Shown here: piece by piece, positions 36,122 to 48,400 of the stretch
Position numbering within the stretch: position 1 is the first letter of the stretch
How the letters are laid out: each line of letters begins with the position of its first letter
Assembly (NCBI GenBank): GCA_013398275.1
Contig: VZSE01005937.1
Span: 154,780 to 218,779 of the forward strand
Source of the DNA: Promerops cafer
Taxonomy: Eukaryota; Chordata; Aves; Passeriformes; Nectariniidae
Length of the DNA: 64,000 nucleotides
Direction: 5' to 3'
Program-made: the position numbers and the translations under genes
The notes under the pieces: model-generated
What the model was told of the DNA's origin: nothing
Database searches by the model: none
The model's input: the letters and a program-made list of their open reading frames with translations, nothing else

Positions 36122-36534
36122 CATGGGCATTACCACCGTAAGGTCAGGGCGTGCTGTCGATGTCCGTACAGCGGGGCGGAGAGGTGTGGCTCCGCAGGCT
36201 CAGCTCCCGCCACGACGGATGGCTGGACACGAGGTGAGTGGGGATCGAGCTGGACGTGTGGGATGCTGGACAGAGTCGCCGTGGGGCTTGTGGCGGTGGG
36301 CTGGATTGGAGGCAAGGTAAGATTGGACACAGGTGGCTTAGGCAGGAACACAGGGATGAAATGGCAGCATTGTGGTCAGGGACACAGGGAGGCGGGACAG
36401 GTGGCAACGGGGATGGGCGAGGGGGTTGGGCGGACACAGGCTACACACGAAGGTCAGAGGTCAGCTAGTGTCCTGCCAAGAGCCCCGTGAGAGGGCGAGT
36501 GAAGAGTGAGTGAGGGCAACCAAGGGCCAGCAAG

Positions 36535-36765
36535 GGCAGAAGAGCCAAAAAACAGGCTAGAGCCAGGGCAAAAAGGACAAGAAACAGGCTAGGGCCTGGG
36601 CAAGAAGCAGACCTTAGCAGGCTGGAGCCAAACAAAAACACAAGGCTCAAAAGGCCCCCAGACTCAAAAAGCTCCTACTCAAAACAGCCCCCAAAGGACA
36701 AAACTCAAAAAGCCAAAAAGCTCCCAAAAGACTAGTCTCAAAAAGCCCAAGCCAAAGAGCTCCCA
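36535..36765. repeat. Degenerate tandem repeats in LTR D
   Basis: Two repeat types follow one another. The left half repeats a unit like AACAGGCTAGAGCCAGGGCA (twice, 36553-36605). The right half repeats CTCAAAAAGCTCC-like units five or six times (36645-36750). It is almost free of T on the plus strand. It probably explains the excess length of this LTR. Confidence 0.6.
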
Positions 36766-36783
36766 GAGCTTGTGCTGCAGTTA

Positions 36784-36791
36784 CTTTTATG
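36784..36791 (-). promoter_or_regulatory. TATA-like box of LTR D
   Basis: GGGGCATAAAAGTAACTGCA on the minus strand, at the expected end of the U3 region. It would drive transcription leftward. Activity unproven. Confidence 0.45.
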
Positions 36792-37109
36792 CCCCTTGGC
36801 TACTCCCAAAGTCTGCCTGCTGACTGGAGACCATTGCCTCAGTCCAGCATTGCAGTCCTTTGGTGAAGTCCTTTTGCCATCTGATTTGAGAACCTCTCTG
36901 AGGAGTACAGGGTCCTTTGGTGGTCTGCTGCTGACTGCCTGTCCCATGTGAGATACGAAATGGTTGCCTGGCAAAGTCTCCCCAGAGACAAGGCGTTCAC
37001 CCATCTTCTCCTAGCTGCCCCCTGCAAGTGGCACATGTGAAATCCCTCCCTCACAAACCTCTCACAACCAGTATTGAGATAGAAATCAAGATTAAATTGG
37101 CTTCTCACA

Positions 37110-40100
37110 ATGTAGTTATGCTTTCTCTATTTTGAAGGACTGTCTCTACTTTCTTTTGTCTGCAGCAGTCATAGTCTCCATGGTTTCAAGCCTGACATCC
37201 AAGTGCCTTTCTAAGAGCTGACCGTATGTTCCCGATCTTTCTCTGGAATGGTGGATATTAGGGGCTTTACCACAAGACCTCTTGGTGTCTAGTAAAAAAA
37301 CTGCAAACATTCTCCCATCAGACAACAACGACTATATCTGTTGGTTAAGTTCTGGTTCTAAAGGCTGAAAGTGTTTGCAATGCTATACGTATAGCACATC
37401 TGCAGACACAGTTCTCCCTTCAGCTTGGGTGGCCATATGGATGGACCCTGTGGTATTAAAATTTAACAGCTAGTCCAAAAAGGTAGGAAGTCAGAGTTAC
37501 TAGGCAGAATTAGCTACACGTTAAACCGACTACTAAAATATAATTTCACTTTAACATTGAAAAGGGCATAATTAGGAAAGCAGCCATGCAATACAGGGTG
37601 CTAGGGTAATTAGCTCTGCTAATTTTCTTTCTGAGGTGTGGCAACTGCCTCACTGACTGTTCGTGATGTAATCTATACTCTTTTAAAGCAGCTCTGCTTG
37701 TGCTATCTCTTAAGTGCAGCTTCTTTAGGTTGTTACACAGCTGTATGTCATCACATATGTGACAGGTCCTCAGGCTCCAAGTACTATCCATTCCTGGGCT
37801 TTCCAGACCTCTTCCAGCCTCAGGGGTCTCTGCTGTGTCTCTGACATGTCATTTACTGTAGACTGTCTTAGTTTCAGGTTACTGGGACTTCACACAATTG
37901 AGCTTCTAATTGCCTCAGCATGTGGTGTACGTAATATTTTGTAAATTCTTGGTATTAAAAGCAATCCAATTACAGCTGTGTTGCTGGAAAGTTGGGCAGA
38001 TTCCTTCTTGTTAGGTTGTAACAATACTATGCAACTGTGTTGATGTACTAGAGGACAAGTAGGTGGAGTACTCTTAGAACCATTGCATAGTGAGTTCTCA
38101 GCATAAATCCCAGACCAAACACCTATTTAACATCTGCGACCAAAGAGGGCCAGGAGGGGGTCCTCGATAGGTGGAAATATTTGAAGCACATATGTGAAAG
38201 GAAGGTTGTCCCTCAGATTGGGCAAATGACATTAGGTGGGTAAAATAGATATTAATGATATACACATGGAGAGAGTAAAAAAGCATTTGTTAAAGCAAAC
38301 ACCTTTTTCTTGTGGTAGAAGATATTATGGTTAATGTGGAAGCAGTGGATTTTAAAAATGAAGAGATTCAGTATATTTCCTATGCTGAAGAGCATCATAA
38401 TTACGAGAAGGAGGTAGCGGAGGATCTGTAAATAGCTTGCCAGGGTGATAGCAGCCTCAGCTTAGACATTGGAGCCAAGAATTTGTCTGTGTATCTCACA
38501 AAACTAGTAGGGTAAGAATAGGTAATAGTAGTTGAAGGAGTTTGCTGACTGATATTCTGAGAAAAGAAAAAAAAGATGGCAGCAGGCAAGTACAAAGTTA
38601 CAATGAGACAAGAAAAAGGTGATGTTTAACTGTTTGTGAGACTGTCAACACAGCATTTCTTAAGACGATTGACAAAAGTCCACATCTGAAATATGGAAGA
38701 CATACAGAAGAGCTTTGGCTGGGATGAAGACAGAAAAAAAAAGAATGTCTTGGATATTTTGTATCATAAAACATGGTTTAGTACATCACAGATGTTAATT
38801 CCTGGAAGAAAAGCCAGGAATCCAGTCAGATCCAAAGTCATGCACAAATGGCAGGAGTAGTGATGCGATGATGAATCTGCTCTGTTGATCTTGATGGATG
38901 TACATTAACATAACTGCTATCTCAGTTTATTTTACACTTCTGTGTGCACTACTGTGATGTTCCAGTAGGCATTCCTGAGAATCCTGTTGGTTGGAATTAT
39001 ATTGTACCATGCTAAAGAAATAGAATAATTTGATGTAGAACTTCAGTTTTTTGCACAAAAATTTTTAAAAAGTGTTAAAAATATTTTTAAAAAGAACTAT
39101 TCAAAATAGGTATTTAGAGAAATAGTATTGTTCCCTTTAAAAATAGCTGTAGCTAAATATACACATTTTTCTGATGAAATACTTTTCCAAACTCAAATTT
39201 GTAGTATAACAACCAATTATAAACTAGTTAAGGAATAGAATTCTACTCAGGTGATTATATGGGTATCCATTCTCAGTTGAAGGATTTTTTTTTATTTCAC
39301 TCCTGAAAGATGAAAGCAGTTTGGATTTAGGAATAAAACTGCCAGGTAGTAATGCAAAAAGTACCCATCAAGATTGTATTTGGCTTTGTTTTGCTGAATT
39401 TCCCCCCATACATACAAAAGTGTATTTCCCCACTTTTTTATAATAAGGGATGCTTTTAGAAATTTATAGAATAAGGTGCTAATTTTTCCCATTCCTTCTC
39501 TCATAAGTAAAACCTACATAGACAGAAATGGTTAAATTCTAGAGTCTTGTTTGGGCTGTTCTGTCATTTCAAGGACTTAATGTGCTGTGACAGCCACCTT
39601 TCATCTTTTGAGAAGTTATTTGGTCTTGTCACTTTGGAGGTAGCTGGGATCTTCCCTCAGTTGTTCCCTTACCAGAATAGGGGCTAGGAAATGCATAAGT
39701 GAATGCACTCTGTGCAGCTGCTTTTCTATTGATCTTTGCAGTAGATCTACCACTGAAGGTGTAAGTGGGGAGCTGTGCAGTTAGGTTAGCAGTAACTTAC
39801 CATTCCATGGGAGTAAGGAGGAACCAGAGTAGAAATCTTTTTCTAGCAGGATTCTGAAATCTAAATAACATCCCTGGGAGAATGTAGCTCTCATATTAAT
39901 ACTGCACCTCTGCCCTTTTTACAAGCATTCTGGTTTGCTGTTACGGTACATAAGTTTCATGTTAATCCCCTTTAGAGCTCTCTTACCACTTTTACAGGCA
40001 AGTATGTGAGTGAAAATTAGTATCTAGTCACAATGCCTGGAACAAAAGATGTTAACATCAAACATCATGGAAACTCTTTATGAAAAGAAACAGCAATTCC

Positions 40101-41882
40101 TGTGCATGCTCAGAGCTCAATAGTCTTAGATTATGTTTTGAAGAAAATATAACTACTTGGACAACTTGCATGATGGTTTTGTGGTGTGGATTAATGTCCA
40201 CTAGAGGCTAGAGTGAGATAATTTAACCTGTGTTCAGTTGTTTCCTAAGCCAAAAATTCTAGCTCACTTGGCCTGAATTGAAGGTCTAGATGTCTTAATG
40301 TTTTAATGCACTGCACTGCCAATATCCCAGATATCCTTGCTTTTTCCTGAAGTCTTTAATATTGTCACAATGACTGCCACGTCCTTGGCAATACAGGGAC
40401 AATGAAAGCATAGAAGTAGCAAGGTATTAAACAGTTGAGCAGCTACTTTGTGCACAGAGAAAAGCATCAATTCATAAAGAATTAGCCTCAAAGACTGCTA
40501 AGATTTCAACAAATTAATCTTTTTTTCAGGGACCATAAAGAGAATATGTCATAGTTCCACCCACATCTCAGTGGCCTATAGTTCCTGAGATATTCACTGC
40601 CTTCTGTGGTTTGCAAGTAGGCTTAAGAGCAAATGTTCTTTCCTGGGAGATCACATGGCTGGGTATGTTCCTCTAACTTATTATTCATTACCTCTTAAGA
40701 TTCCTCAGCAAAGACAGTAATTTTCATCCCAGAAAATAACAAGCAGAGCAGCACATCCAGTTATGTTACACTGACAAGATGTCAAGAAAATGAAAACAAA
40801 TGGTTTGAGTAGTCCTTCAGGGGATAAAGAGTTCAGTTACTAGGCTACCCACAAGAAACTGTGATTTAGTCATCTGGGATGATTTTATTTATTTTTCTTC
40901 TATGGATTTGACCACATCAATCTCTGTTTTCTTGCTAGAGAGAGATATCTGAGAAATTCAGTAGTGCTTTTGTCATGCCCAGAGTTTTTGGACTGCTGTG
41001 CCGACAAATGCTGGAGTAAAGGAAGAAGCAGTAACATTACCTGTGTCCTTATTTTATCAGGTTTGTAAGCATATGTTTATTTTTAGATTGCCATGCAAAA
41101 AGGTGGGTGACCTACTTGGTGATATTCATGAATGCAGTTATAAATACAGCATGCCTCTTGCCTTCTCTTTCCTTCTTAATTTTTGTTTCAAACATTTTCT
41201 TCAGGGTCCAGGTCACTTAGAACATTAATAAAAATAGACCGGATGAGTTGTAAAAGAAGAGAAGTGAAAATTCAATTGTTTTACCCTGTATATGTAGAAA
41301 AGACACTTCTGACACAGATAAAGAGAGATAGAGAGTTGTGCTTCTCTTAAATAGCCTAAATGAATCAGCTTCACTTTTGCTATGTGTACATAATTCAGAC
41401 ATGTGAAATGTTTATACTGCTATTCTATCACCCACAGCTGTAGGATGTTGCCAAAGGTGTATTGAGACGACGTTGTTTGTCTGGGAAGTATAGATTGAAG
41501 TGTTCGTGTATATACTTAAATCCCCTTTATAGAATGTTGAGTAAAATAAATTCTGAAAAACAGGTATTTTTAGCATGATAATTACTCAGAGCCAGTTCTC
41601 TACTGTACACTTTTAGTTTATACAAACTAATTTTCAAATTGGATGTGAAAAGCAACTTTTGGACTTCACAGTCCAACTCTTGCATGCTAAACTCACAGGC
41701 TTCCAGATTAACATTACCTTTAGCAGTGGTCGTAGGTATAGAGCTTAACAGTGACAGGGAGATGCAGCACAAGGTACAGATGCTTTCCATTTACTGTCTC
41801 ATGTAGGCAGTTTTGTGTCCAGCCATGACTTATTACACTGGAGAATGCTTGTTATAACCTACCTGTTCTTATCCTTTATAAG
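37110..41882. other. Unannotated sequence, possibly some ERV interior at left
   Basis: Minus-strand open frames at 37146-37328 (60 codons) and 37546-37791 (81 codons), and a short one near 37900-38050, lie just upstream of LTR D in its sense direction. They could be decayed internal provirus sequence, but no motif confirms it. The rest shows nothing recognisable. Confidence 0.3.
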
Positions 41883-42404
41883 TGCTGCAGAGTGCTGAGT
41901 GGGGCTAGCCCCGCTGGGTGCTTAAGGCCGCCAAAGCCTCTCTACCACTTCTGCTCTGCAGCTGGACAGGGGAGAGAAAATATAACAAAAGGCTCATATG
42001 TCAAGACAAGAGCAAGGCAGGACCACTTAACAATGACTGTCGTGGGCAAAACAGACTTAGCTTGGGGAAATTAAATTAATTAATTGCCAATCAAAAGTTA
42101 GAGTAGGATGAAGAGAAATAAAAATGAGTCTTCAAAGGCTTTCCCACACACCTCCCTTTTATGAACTCAACTTCCCTGCCAATTTCTCTACGTCCTCCCA
42201 ATGTGGTGTAAAGGAATAGGCAATGGGGGCTTTGGTCAGCTCATTCCATGTTATCTCTTTCACTCCTTCCTTCTCATGCTCTTCCTCTACTTCAGGAGGG
42301 AACTGTCTCTGTCTGACATGGGTGAAGATATTGGAATCTTGTCACAGAAGGCACACCTGTAGCACCCTCACTATTTACTTTTCCATGTAAACCCAATCCA
42401 TCCA
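41883..42404 (-). mobile_element. LTR, avian ERV family B (copy 2), internally shortened
   Basis: The left edge (TGCTGCAGAGTGCTGAGTGG, GCTGGGTGCTTAAGGCCGCC, GGACAGGGGAGAGAAAATAT) is the family B LTR 3' end in reverse. It continues with CGTGGGCAAAACAGACTTAG and AGGCAATGGGGGCTTTGGTC, and ends CATGTAAACCCAATCC, the reversed LTR start. At 522 bases it is much shorter than full family B LTRs: the middle section is missing. A perfect 12-base palindrome, GGGGCTAGCCCC, is at 41901-41912. No target duplication found. Confidence 0.8.
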
Positions 42405-45400
42405 ATGCATCTTTCTAAAAGCATGAAGGAAACCATTCTGCTTGTGCCTCTGTCATACGGACAGTTCTTCTGATCAGTAGGATTTAGACAGCTGGAGAAT
42501 CATGAAATTAAAAGTCAGACCTAGGCAAATTTTTCCTCACTTCATTGTAAAAGTCTTGTTTATGGCCCCGGTTTGAAAGCAGTTTCAGGAAAACTCAGTG
42601 AAAACATAACATGGATTTTGTCTGTTTTCAGAAGGAAAAATTCTTCCGTCTTTCAGGAAGGTCAGTTAGGGAGATTATACTATATAACTGGATAAAAGGA
42701 AGTAGATATTTATTATATCCATGTGTTATCTTTTGAACAAGAGTCTCACATTCCTGGAATGCAATGACTTAGTGTATTTACAGCCTTTTGAAACACATTT
42801 GTGGGATTTTAAACTGAAGACTAATTTGTATTAGATATTCTTAGACCAGGAAATATAGAGAAATCTTAAAAACATGCATGCAAATTGTAAACATGTAAAC
42901 ATAATTTTCAGCCATATTTTCTACTTCCTTCTGTAAAAACTACCAGTATTTGAAAGCAGCATCTTGTAATGGGAATGCCACTTGGGCTGTAAGTCATGTG
43001 ACACATTCATAATATTGCGCATTTTTACAAAGCAATTCTTCCTAAAGTTATTTTGTCTTGCCTGTTTCGAAGATGAAGGACTCATTTAAGTAGTTGTTCT
43101 ACCACCCTGTTTTTCAACAGCTCACATCCAAAGCATAGATATATGCTGGAGCAGCCATCTGTATATGGCATCTTTAGGTCTGGAAGAGTCCGGGCATTTT
43201 GGAAATATTAATTAGCCTCTAAACTGCATAATATCTTGAAGGAATTTCAGTGGTTAAAGGTTATGGAAGGGACTAATTGATAAAGATATTTTCTCTCCCA
43301 TATTAAAATTGTCTTTTTCATTAACAGTGTATTGACCTTCAATGGAATGTATCTTGAAGCCTGCTTAAAATATGGGCACTTTATATTAAACAGGGAGTGT
43401 TAGTTCTCCCATTGCTGTGAATCAGGGAGAAGGATGGCATAGCCCTATATTGTTTTAAATATCTATGCTGAAATGGCAATTAATTTTGCTATATATAGTT
43501 TTATATAATCCAAGGCACAATGAAAGACCAAGAAGTTTTAGTTAGTGTCAACTGTGGTGGGCTTTCTGCTGCCTTTGTTCAAAGGAGAGGCAGAAATCTG
43601 AAACACCATAATTAGAAAAGCTCATTTTTATTCCTTGCCAAAAAAAGAGACCTTGTGTGTTTGATTTCATGGTTTTTCTGTGTGTGGTGCTCTTTAAAAT
43701 CAGTCAGAGAACAGATGTAACTGTACTGGGTAGTCTTTCTTCTTTTGACTGTGTTAAGATGTACTGCTGGAGATCATGGATATATTATTTTGACTCTTCC
43801 TGAGCCAGAAGTAATTGCTGACTATTCAGTCCTGCTTAAGGCCCTATTACCATGCATTCTGACATTGTTTAAGAGATCTCTAAATCAATATGAAAAAATA
43901 TTCAAAAAGCAAAGGTTGCAACTGGAACGGAAATTATAGTGTGGATGCGGGAGCTGCTGGATGACATTTATGGTTTCTACTATGCAGGAGGTCAGATGTA
44001 AATATTATTTGAAGTCTATGAATTTCTCCTTTCTTAGGGGACACACTACTACCCCCACGTGATTAAAGACTATATTCTAATACTACTTGGTGATATTCCT
44101 TGGTATGCTTGTAAGAATAACCAGTGTCAAATTTGCCACAGTGTGAAGAGATGCATTTTTGTGTGTGTGAAGTCTCCTCCCAGAGAAGGACATAAATATC
44201 TAAAGGCAAACAGAAAGGCTCAGAGAACTCCTTTTGGGTTTTCACTTCAAAAGAAAATAGTTTTAATTTCTTCTCTGTCCCCACCAGAAAACTCTTGGGA
44301 TATGTCTCACTTTACTTCAGAGCACCCTGCTGTTTAAACACATGAGATATATGAAATGAAAACTGAAAAATACACTGAACATGTCCAGAACATCCAGTCA
44401 TGAAGGCTCAAACTCTGAACTTGCTGATCCCTAACCTCCCCCTCTACACTGCCATCTTAACAGCTAACTGATGGTACTAGTAAATGGTGTTTTATCTTTA
44501 AAATGTAGATTTTAAACATCTTTTTAGTATGGATGAGAAGTGGAATCTCACATAAAAATACTAATTCAAATTAAACATATATTAATTTTTTACCCCTGAC
44601 AGTTCTATCTGTTAAGATATACTTTTTGCCATGGTAAAAAGTCAAGACCTACTACTACCACAGATGATATTGGAGCTGATGTTTTTTATTTGACTAGTAC
44701 CTTTGCATGTGTGACTCTCTTTTAGAGTCCTTGAGATCTTTTTTGCACAGTTTATAATGCCATTTTAGCAGAGAAAAAGCAAAATTAGTTATTTTCATAT
44801 CTGCTTAGTCTTAGGCATGGTAATATGACTGTTTAATATTTTGTTTATATTCATTGTCTGCATATTTCCTACTCTTCCATGGAATATGATTCTGTGTATA
44901 TATGTGAATTTTTCAGTTCATATGATCCATTTTTTTCCTTACTAATTTTAGTTCCTCTGCCACTTTCAATACAGATTTTATTACTGGAAAACATCCATAC
45001 ACCTCAATAAAGGGTGATGCAACTGCTAAAGCAAACTGTGCATATTCTGCAAAGTATGAAATATCAGTGCTTTTCAGCATGAAACAGATTTGGTAAAAGA
45101 ATCAGTGAAATTTTTTACCTCTTTGAGCTGACACGAGGGATGGATTTAGAACATAATTGTTCTTTGCTTTATTTGTAATTTTTTTTTGCTATTAACTCTT
45201 TCAGTAGTGTGACTCCTTTTGGAGAACAGTATTCACACGAGTTTTGTAAAATCTAGTATTTGCTGGAAAGTCCTGGATTTTTTTTTTGTTTGTTTGCTTG
45301 TCATTTTGTTTTGCTGTTTGTGAGTGAATATTTCAGCAGTAGTTTCTGCCTACTGAAAATTACCTAGTGACTCCAGGGAAGTTACAATCTGCATCTGCTG

Positions 45401-48400
45401 TATTCTTAGATTCCTCTTTCTAGAAAGCTCTCTTTACTCAGAGCATGGTCATGTGCTGCAGTGTACTTGGTACTCATCAGGCCATTTGTTCACTAAGATA
45501 TTTTTCATCTCCAAAACCCTGAACTAAGGAAAAACCCCATAATTTTCTGCCCTAAAAGAACTGTAGCATTGCAAAGATACACGAAACATGATTCTTCACT
45601 CAGAACTAGTGTAATCCCCTCTTTTCAACTTCAATTTTCTGGAGAGTAGAAACTTGGGTGGCATTTGTGATGACATTTCTTCAAATAACTTTGGAGAAGC
45701 AGCCCAATAGCTCATTTCAGATTACTTCATGGATCATCACTAGCCATCATTAGCCACTGTGTTAACCTGAAGGAGAGCTCAGAGGTAACAGAGTCACTGT
45801 CTCATGAATCTTGCAGTCTACATCTTTTTCTAAATCCTGCCATGAAGCTCCTTGCCACCTTTTCCAAAACCTGCAGAAAGACATCCAAGCAGTGAGAGAT
45901 TAAGAGAGAGATGAAGGTTTAGATTGTAACTAGCCTCTGATCTAGTGCTAAACATGTCCTCAAGACTCTGAAACGCGGGAGATGTCTCTGAAAATAATCT
46001 GTAACTTGTCTTACTCTCTAGTGGACTCTGTTCTCTAATTTAGAAATCAACAGTATAGTTGACAATGGCTATTTATTGGCTTTTTATCTAGAGGACTAAT
46101 GTAACCCATCAGTATGTTACTGACTAGATACGACTTTTCAGAGGGGGACTGATGAAATAAGCTTCTTTGTATTTATTATTATTTCTACTTTTCAAGTCTT
46201 CTTGTTGAAGAATGCAAATTACAGTACAACTACACAAGTCTACAGCCTAATTTGTTGCCAAGTCTGAAACACGTAATGCCTCAAAAACTAGCGCAAAACA
46301 TGTTCAAAGAGTGTCAATTAATGACAGCTTTCTCTTTTTATTCAGTGAGTAATTTCAGAAGACAACTGTTAAGTTAACCCTCTCTCGTAATTCCTAATGT
46401 GAAGATAACACCACTGATTGTCTGTTGTTGGCTGGATTACGTCAAAAAGAAGATCTATCTCTCTGGTTGGTGTTACTCTGTTCTTGCAGCTTCCTCACTC
46501 CTAAATTCTCTCATGACATTAATGCTTCTAGAAAAAGGAGATGAAGGTTCCACTTCTGATGGATATTTTGGCTTTTTTCAGAAAAGAGGAGCACCAACTA
46601 TTTACAATGTTTTGTTAGTCAGGGCTCAGTTTAAATCCAGGAAGTTGTAAATCAACAATGCTTAGGTTTTCTAGGATCTTCTTAAAAGATGACTGTATTC
46701 AGTCAACATGGAGAATGGGGGTGGATGTTGTCTGGTAGAACAGATGGGGAAATCTGTACTTGGAAAGGCTTTTCCAGTATGTGGTATTTTCATTTAGGTT
46801 TTGGTACTTTTTTCTTTTGCAAATTAGTATTAGGGTTGATAAAATAATGCACTGCAATGGATAGCTCCTCCTCAGAGGATTTGGCAGCTTAAGTGGAGGT
46901 TGATAGGAGGAATCACTTAGTTTGTAATATAAACTCAGCATAAGCTTGGAAATTTTTTTAATGCATTACCCTGCCAGTAAAGCATTTGGGTTTTGCCATC
47001 AACAGCCTTGTCTCAATTAGCCTTTGTTATCTGCCCTCTGTTTGGATTCAGAGTCCTGGCTTGGACCCATGTTCTTTGAATATGCAAATACTTCCTGTTT
47101 AAAAAATATGTGTATTTGCTGAACAATATTATAAAACATGTGTGCTAGCCTTGCCATATAAAATATTGGTTCAGAAATGGATAGTGCATCAAAACATTTT
47201 CCAAACATCTCTTTTTCAATCAATTATAGATTTTTAGCTAATTTCTTCTTCTCTGTATCTTCACTGAGAGGGTATAGGCAAGGTCTATGCAGTACCAGAT
47301 AAATTTCTTTTAGATTAGAATGAAATATTTTTTTCAGCTTAAAGTGTTTGTTGGTACATGCAGTGCTCAGCACTGACAATGTCAGACTACTCAATTTGAT
47401 GACGATGGAGGATTAGAAGCAGTTTCTGCCACACTAATCTGAGAAGCTCAATAAGCTTCATATTCTGTATTCTGTCTGTTGGACCTAAAATCAAAGAAAA
47501 GGGGAAAAAGTGTTTAACTTTGGTAAATGTCAGGAAAAGTTGCTTAAGCTTTTTATATATCAGGGTATACCTTTACCCTGGGAGGTCTTTCAAGTTCACC
47601 ATCTTACAGAAAAGAAGAATAATCATCAGTATGTGTTTAAATCAATGAAAAGAAAAGAGGTAAATTTTTATCAGCTTTTAATTTGGTATATGACCCTTTT
47701 TCCCTAAAAGTCTTCTGTTGCACTGAGGACTTCTAGCCTGATACTCATCATGAGTACTCATCATAATACATGAGTTCAGTATTTTTTGGAAGAGTAGTGA
47801 TAGGAGCAATAAATTGAAAACTTCTAATTCTTTTATAAATAAATAAATAAATAATTGCTTCAAATCCATGCATGAACCCACCCTCTACTATGAATGGAGG
47901 TCGATAAAGCATTTTGTTTTTTCACTAGGAAAAGTAGTAATGGTTGCCTCTTTGAGGAGCAGTGACGCTTGTTTTCACCCTCCAACTGTTTGAGACAGGA
48001 GGCTTATTTCTACCCAAACTGCTGTAGGATATCCTTAGGGCAAATATTGATTATTAATTGCAAAAAATGTAAATAAGACTGAAAACATGCCTTCAGAAGT
48101 TAATATAGTGAAGCTGAAGACGCTGTGTGGAAAACCAAAGCATTAGAATGTAAAACAGTCTAACTGCAAACACTGCTGTTTAAAAAGAAAAAAACGTAAA
48201 AAATATCTAATTGTATTTTCTTCTCTACTGAGAAATTATTTTGTTTTAAGTATATTTTCAAGTGGATGCATAAGACTATGCTAGATCTAAGGACTGAAGA
48301 TATGGATGTATATTGAAAAATTAATTTATTTTTTAATTAATAACAGTAGTCCCTCTTTTTTTAATATTTCCACAAACCAGTAGGCCATTAGAAAATAGTG

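Larger units (their letters stand above)
35975..37109 (-). mobile_element. LTR, avian ERV family D (probably solo)
   Basis: On the minus strand this starts TGTGAGAAGCCAATTTAATC (from 37109) and ends near TGTTGTGCCA (35975), with a TATA-like CATAAAAG (36784-36791) and an AATAAA signal (36001-36006). The block around TTACTTTTATGCCCCTTGGC and CTACTCCCAAAGTCTGCCTG matches a songbird LTR I know, which I think is ERVK-like. No target duplication was found, so the ends are approximate. The interval between TATA and poly(A) signals is about 780 bases, long for an LTR, and is filled with degenerate tandem repeats and a GA-rich run. Sequence to the right (37110-38300) could hold internal ERV remnants but shows no definite gag, pol or env motif. 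Confidence 0.68.

Noticed and set aside
36074..36490. A 138-codon plus-strand open frame starting with a GA repeat
   Set aside because: It is antisense to LTR D and begins in a purine run; glycine/arginine-rich content follows from base composition.
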